Below are positions 6,551 through 8,636 of a stretch of DNA of 8,636 nt, piece by piece. Position numbers and translations under genes: made by a program. Every line of letters begins with the position of its first letter. The stretch's first letter is position 1. Location of the stretch: NCBI GenBank assembly GCA_039935415.1, contig JBDTKH010000060.1, forward strand, positions 1-8,636. Direction: 5' to 3'. This stretch comes from Palsa-870 sp039935415. Its GTDB lineage: Bacteria; Chloroflexota; Dormibacteria; Dormibacterales; Dormibacteraceae. A model generated the notes under the pieces. That model had not been told where the DNA came from. It ran no database searches and worked only from the letters and a program-made list of their open reading frames with translations.

Positions 6551-6744
6551 GAGTGTCACGCCCCCGGGCTCCGCAGCAGATTCGCGAGATCGACGGCCGG
6601 AGCCAAGGAAAGGGTGGCGCGGCGAGGAGCGCATCTTAGATGCGCGACGAAGTGGCGCCGGGCCCTTTGACGCAGGCTTCAGCGCCGAAGGCGCCGGGCC
6701 GTCTAGCTCGCGAAGATGCAAGGAGCATCGGGGGCGGGACACTC
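6551..6744. mobile_element. 194-bp MITE-like repeat element, copy B, upstream of the Get3-like gene
   Basis: Same element as copy A, in the same orientation, with 27-bp (6594-6620) and 29-bp (6667-6695) blocks identical to it. The ends form an inverted repeat with core GAGTGTCNCGCCCCCG; with flanks it runs 6544-6566 against 6729-6751, matching at 21 of 23 positions. Here the CCC of the terminal repeat replaces the AAA of copy A on both arms. The central hairpin is GCGCATC-TTA-GATGCGC (6629-6645), 2 nt shorter than in copy A but with the stem kept. Inner arms share TTCGCGAG and GACGGCC, where copy A has TTCGCGAC and GGCGGCC on both arms. No transposase is encoded. The left end abuts the GTG of the Get3-like gene; if the longer terminal repeat is the true end, that GTG lies inside it. 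The right end is 53 bp past the stop of the tail-anchored protein gene. Confidence 0.8.
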
Positions 6745-6797
6745 AAGTGAGTCTACGTGGGCGGAAGAGTCGCCTTGGCCTGTCTATTTCCTATGCG

Positions 6798-7166
6798 CTA
6801 TTTGACGATCGACGGCATGACGATCGACCCGACCGCCAGCAGCACCAGCATGGCGACACCGACCACGGCGATCCGCACCAGGTCCTTGGTGAAGTAGGGG
6901 ACGCGGTCGAGGGGGATGGACGGGTCGGCCGACTCGACGATGAACCGTCCACCGCGCAGCTTCGTGAACTGGTTGCGGGCGCCCAGCGACATCTCGACCG
7001 CGCGGACCAGCGCCTGGTCGCCTCCGACACGTGCCTGCGACACGCTGCGCGGCGCCGCCGTGGAGGTCGCGGAGGCGGTGGCGCCCATCCCGGGCGTCAG
7101 AGGGCCGGCCGGCCGGGCCTGCGGCCTGAACTTGCCCTTGCTTCGTTTCTTTCCCTTGCGGCTCAC
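6798..7166 (-). CDS. small tail-anchored membrane protein, unknown family
   Basis: 122 residues from the GTG at 7166. Residues 1-16 are strongly basic (SRKGKKRSKGKFRPQ). Residues 17-48 are a Pro/Ala/Thr/Ser-rich linker. A short folded part at about 49-95 (GDQALVRAVEMSLGARNQF, then GGRFIVESADPSIPLDRVPYF) is followed by one hydrophobic segment, about 97-120 (LVRIAVVGVAMLVLLAVGSIVMPSIV), with a single Lys after it. There is no N-terminal signal, so the predicted topology is cytoplasmic body with a C-terminal anchor. It resembles SecE only in size; the conserved SecE segment before the membrane helix is absent. A TAGACT box eight bases before the GTG hints at leaderless transcription. The frame is open to 7283, giving up to 161 residues, but the added part is low-complexity and overlaps a leader hairpin. 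The next gene downstream is the Get3-like ATPase. Confidence 0.72.
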   Translation of the reverse strand: MSRKGKKRSKGKFRPQARPAGPLTPGMGATASATSTAAPRSVSQARVGGDQALVRAVEMSLGARNQFTKLRGGRFIVESADPSIPLDRVPYFTKDLVRIAVVGVAMLVLLAVGSIVMPSIVK

Positions 7167-7177
7167 GACAACGAAGT

Positions 7178-7319
7178 CTAGAGAAGAAGGAACAGGCAGG
7201 CGGTGGAGGGGGCCTGTGCTGGGTCGTGGGGTGCGACTCTGGGTGTGTGATCCGCCTGCCTGTCGTTGGGCCGTGGGACTCAACCGACTGAGACGTCGGC
7301 TACGACATGTTGTGTCCCG
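7178..7319 (-). ncRNA. structured leader or small RNA candidate upstream of the tail-anchored protein gene
   Basis: The transcript from the promoter at 7326-7354 would run about 150 nt before the GTG at 7166 and is full of pairing. GGGAC (7314-7318) can pair with GTCCC (7275-7279), enclosing an AGCCGAC-GTCTCA-GTCGGTT hairpin. A perfect 12-bp inverted repeat, ACAGGCAGGCGG with CCGCCTGCCTGT (7192-7203 and 7252-7263), encloses a 48-nt loop. On the minus strand this stem is followed by a pyrimidine tract, TTCCTTCTTCTCT, like a weak intrinsic terminator. It could be a leader that attenuates the downstream gene or an independent RNA of about 130-140 nt. No SRP RNA, tmRNA, RNase P or tRNA consensus was recognised. 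Confidence 0.35.
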
Positions 7320-7325
7320 AGCGCA

Positions 7326-7354
7326 GTTATAACCCCGAATGTAGTTGCTGTCAA
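7326..7354 (-). promoter_or_regulatory. near-consensus sigma-70-type promoter
   Basis: On the minus strand the -35 box is TTGACA (7349-7354), the spacer exactly 17 bp, and the -10 box TATAAC (7326-7331). This is the best promoter match in the window. It lies just after the lipoprotein gene, and transcription would start near 7319, heading through the structured leader into the tail-anchored protein gene and possibly on to the Get3-like gene. Confidence 0.72.
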
Positions 7355-7364
7355 GGCCTTGACA
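7349..7364. promoter_or_regulatory. perfect 16-bp palindrome over the -35 box, putative operator
   Basis: TGTCAAGGCCTTGACA is a perfect palindrome whose minus-strand right half is the -35 hexamer. A dimeric regulator bound here would block RNA polymerase. A further GTCAA half-site lies about 10 bp farther upstream (minus GGTCAATGCT), in phase with the helix turn. The regulator is not in the window and its identity cannot be inferred. Confidence 0.5.
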
Positions 7365-7396
7365 AGCATTGACCTCAAGAGAGGGTGGGGAAATCC

Positions 7397-7894
7397 CTAA
7401 GCGATGCCGGGGATCAGTTGAATGGTCAGGTAGAAGCTGACATCGCCCTCTGCCCAGGTTCCGGTCACGCTGTACAAGTACAACCCCGCAGCCGCCGGCG
7501 GGCTCACTCCCAGGTGGAAGGTTTGTGGGCCGGACGCGTCGACTGTCAGGCCTTTGGCCGTTGGGCCTTGCATCAACTGGACGTTGAAGCTTTTCGGCTG
7601 GGAATTTGCGTGGAAATTGATCTTCACGTCGTACCCTCCAGCCGTTCGGTACGGCGTCAGGTATCCCGACTTCAAGAGCAGATCAGGCCCTGCGCTGTCG
7701 GCGCACTCACCGTGGCCGCTGCTACTCCAGCAGTAGCTGCCGCGGGGGAGGTCGATCGTCGCCCAATGCAGGGCCGCCGATGCCGTAGGTAATTCTGCCG
7801 AGACACCCCGCCCTGGAATGCACGAGGGTACGGTCAGCAGCAAGCCGATGACAAGAGCTCTGGCAACAACCAAACTCGGTTGCACACCTCTCAA
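7397..7894 (-). CDS. small secreted protein, probable lipoprotein
   Basis: Up to 165 residues. The N-terminus has a hydrophobic signal (about 8-22, LVVARALVIGLLLTV) followed by TVPSC with Cys25. That is an acceptable but not ideal lipobox, so lipid attachment or cleavage by signal peptidase I are both possible. The mature part has Cys55 and Cys64 in GSYCWSSSGHGECADS, spaced for a disulphide, then beta-rich sequence to the end (GGYDVKINFHA, FNVQLMQGP, GLYLYSVTGTWAEGDVSFYLTIQL). The YCW...C pattern occurs in other small exported proteins, but I cannot name a family or function. The start is TTG at 7894 or GTG at 7885; GAGAGG lies directly before the GTG, so the start is uncertain. Base composition looks less GC-rich than its neighbours, which may mean separate origin. 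It ends 33 bp before the operator palindrome. Confidence 0.7.
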   Translation of the reverse strand: MRGVQPSLVVARALVIGLLLTVPSCIPGRGVSAELPTASAALHWATIDLPRGSYCWSSSGHGECADSAGPDLLLKSGYLTPYRTAGGYDVKINFHANSQPKSFNVQLMQGPTAKGLTVDASGPQTFHLGVSPPAAAGLYLYSVTGTWAEGDVSFYLTIQLIPGIA

Positions 7895-7985
7895 ACGCCC
7901 ACGAGCGTCTCGAGTAACACGGACGCCGGCCCAACTTACGGCCGCCCGGCGCGCATAGGAAGTCGTGCCGGGGCTACTTCGGATT

Positions 7986-8360
7986 TCAGACCTCGGTCGT
8001 GAGTTCGGCGTACTCCTCTTCGTTGATCAACTCGTCGAGCTCTCGCGGGTCTTCGATTCGAACTCGGAGCAGCCATCCGCTTCCGTACGGCTCGCTGTTG
8101 ATCAGATCGGGATCCTCCAGCGCCTCAGCGTTGACCTCGATCACCTCACCGGTAGTCGGCGCCTCGAGACGCGAGGAGGACTCCTCGGACTCGACGTGGC
8201 CCATACGGTGCGTGGCGCGCAGAATGTCGCCGAGATCGGGCAGATCAAGCTTGGTGATCTCCCCCATCTGGTCCTGGAGGTAATCGCTGAGGCCCAAGAC
8301 GGCCTCCGAACCCTCGACCCTGACCCACACGTGAGCACCACTGAGCTTGAGCTGGGCCAT
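7986..8360 (-). CDS. GcvH-like protein lacking the lipoyl lysine
   Basis: 124 residues, the size of glycine cleavage H protein, with its layout: an N-terminal strand region HVWVRVEGSEAVLGLSDYLQDQMGEITKLDLPDLGD (10-45), the hairpin that normally carries lipoyl-lysine, TGEVIEVNAEALEDPDLINSEPYGSGWLLRVRI (70-102), and a C-terminal helix with EEYAELT. In GcvH the lipoylation motif is ESVKA-(D/S)-x-YSPVSGEV; here it reads ESEESSSRLEAPTTGEV, so the lysine position is Glu60, with Glu59 in place of Val. It cannot carry lipoate there and should not work in glycine decarboxylase. GcvT and GcvP are not present in the window. The ATG at 8360 is preferred over a GTG two codons upstream because GcvH proteins start close to the first strand. 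CAAAAT lies 7 bases before it, a possible -10 for leaderless mRNA. It is strongly acidic. Its function is unknown. Confidence 0.85.
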   Translation of the reverse strand: MAQLKLSGAHVWVRVEGSEAVLGLSDYLQDQMGEITKLDLPDLGDILRATHRMGHVESEESSSRLEAPTTGEVIEVNAEALEDPDLINSEPYGSGWLLRVRIEDPRELDELINEEEYAELTTEV

Positions 8361-8372
8361 GACCACAATTTT

Positions 8373-8388
8373 GGCGGCCTAAGCCGCC
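8373..8388. other. hairpin at the end of the HNH remnant
   Basis: GGCGGC-CTAA-GCCGCC, a perfect 6-bp stem with a 4-nt loop, spans the TAG stop of the HNH remnant. On the minus strand it is followed by AAAATT, not a T-run, so it is not a convincing intrinsic terminator. It lies just upstream of the GcvH-like gene. Confidence 0.4.
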
Positions 8389-8576
8389 CAGCGCATCCCC
8401 GGCCCGCGAACACGCCTGACCACGACCCGCTCCGGAGGAATGAATCGAAATTCGCGCCCGATTTTCAACACCTGCCAGCCACCCTCATGCACGAGGCGAT
8501 GGTGGAAGTAACAGAGGGCCTGTTGCCGAACTCCGCTGAACAGGCGACAATCGCAGCGCCCTCGGTTCTCGCTCAC
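8379..8576 (-). pseudogene. C-terminal remnant of an HNH endonuclease (DUF222/13E12-type)
   Basis: An open frame of 65 codons from a GTG at 8576. Residues 21-65 (ALCYFHHRLVHEGGWQV, then FRFIPPERVVVRR, GPGMRWAA) match the end of HNH nucleases that follow DUF222 domains: the LC-x-x-HH part of the HNH finger and the usual tail. The preceding part of the finger, normally a Cys-containing strand with a GG-x-T-x-L-x-NL segment, is missing. Residues 1-20 (MSENRGRCDCRLFSGVRQQA) do not resemble it, and the other two minus-strand frames do not restore it. No DUF222 domain precedes it. It is therefore best read as a decayed, truncated copy; such genes are often repeated in actinobacterial genomes. Expression as a 65-residue peptide cannot be excluded. 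Confidence 0.6.
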
Positions 8577-8601
8577 GTCTTAGCAGGAGGTGCCGCCCTT
8601 G

Positions 8602-8636
8602 ATGGGGTCCAAAGCGGTCGAGCCGAAGCTCTACCT
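8602..8636 (+). CDS. possible start of a plus-strand gene, cut by the right edge
   Basis: A good Shine-Dalgarno, AGGAGGT (8585-8591), precedes a TTG at 8599 and an ATG at 8602 by about 7 and 10 bases. The frame then reads MGSKAVEPKLY to the window end. Too little is visible to name a product. It would be the only plus-strand gene here, divergent from the HNH remnant. The opposite strand also has a short open stretch, so the call is tentative. Confidence 0.35.
   Translation, partial: MGSKAVEPKLY

Noticed and set aside
6798..7166. Protein translocase subunit SecE.
   Set aside because: Size and the C-terminal helix fit, but the conserved segment before the helix is missing and no nusG or rpmG is nearby.
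7312..7320. A solo end of the repeat element (GTGTCCCGA, as in copy A).
   Set aside because: Nine matching bases with no further similarity are too few.
7350..7380. HAIR-like heat-shock operator (CTTGAG ... TCAAG) upstream of the promoter.
   Set aside because: The half-sites match only in part and the spacing is one base off the HspR consensus.
8577..8636. A minus-strand gene end reading GSTALDPIKGGTSC before TAA.
   Set aside because: An in-frame TAG lies three codons before it, and the plus strand has a better Shine-Dalgarno and start.

Overview
The window is GC-rich. Every confidently called gene lies on the minus strand, so the text below follows transcription from high to low coordinates. 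Gene content (SelA/SelB, MetF, a Get3/ArsA ATPase with an alpha-crystallin tail, an HNH-endonuclease remnant), many GTG starts and weak ribosome binding sites suggest a GC-rich soil-type bacterium of the Actinomycetota / Chloroflexota / Dormibacterota kind. That placement is inference; no marker in the window fixes it.

Right part (7397-8636): the first bases of a possible plus-strand gene at the right edge, the C-terminal remnant of an HNH endonuclease, a GcvH-like protein with Glu in place of the lipoylated Lys, and a small secreted or lipoprotein gene.

Middle (5092-7396): a near-consensus sigma-70-type promoter with a perfect 16-bp palindrome over its -35 box, and a structured leader. These precede a small protein with a single C-terminal membrane helix (tail-anchored topology). 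Next come a 194-bp repeat element (copy B), a Get3/ArsA ATPase with a C-terminal HSP20-like domain, and an 87-residue helical protein coupled to it through ATGA.

Left part (1-4990): a leader with two direct repeats and one shared inverted arm, an M50 site-2-type protease, selA (overlapping the protease gene by 55 nt), a second copy of the repeat element (copy A, 196 bp), selB, a hairpin-rich spacer, and metF cut by the left edge. SelA and SelB are two of the components for selenocysteine insertion. selC, selD and a selenoprotein gene were not found here.

The most unusual feature is the pair of roughly 195-bp elements at 2780-2975 and 6551-6744. They are in direct orientation, share long identical blocks, and have long imperfect terminal inverted repeats. 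Bases that differ between the copies are changed on both arms, so each copy keeps its own inverted repeat. Copy A fills the space from the selA stop codon to 6 bp before the selB start. Copy B ends 2 bp before the GTG of the Get3-like gene. They look like an undescribed MITE-like or structured intergenic element that forms the leaders of selB and the Get3-like gene.
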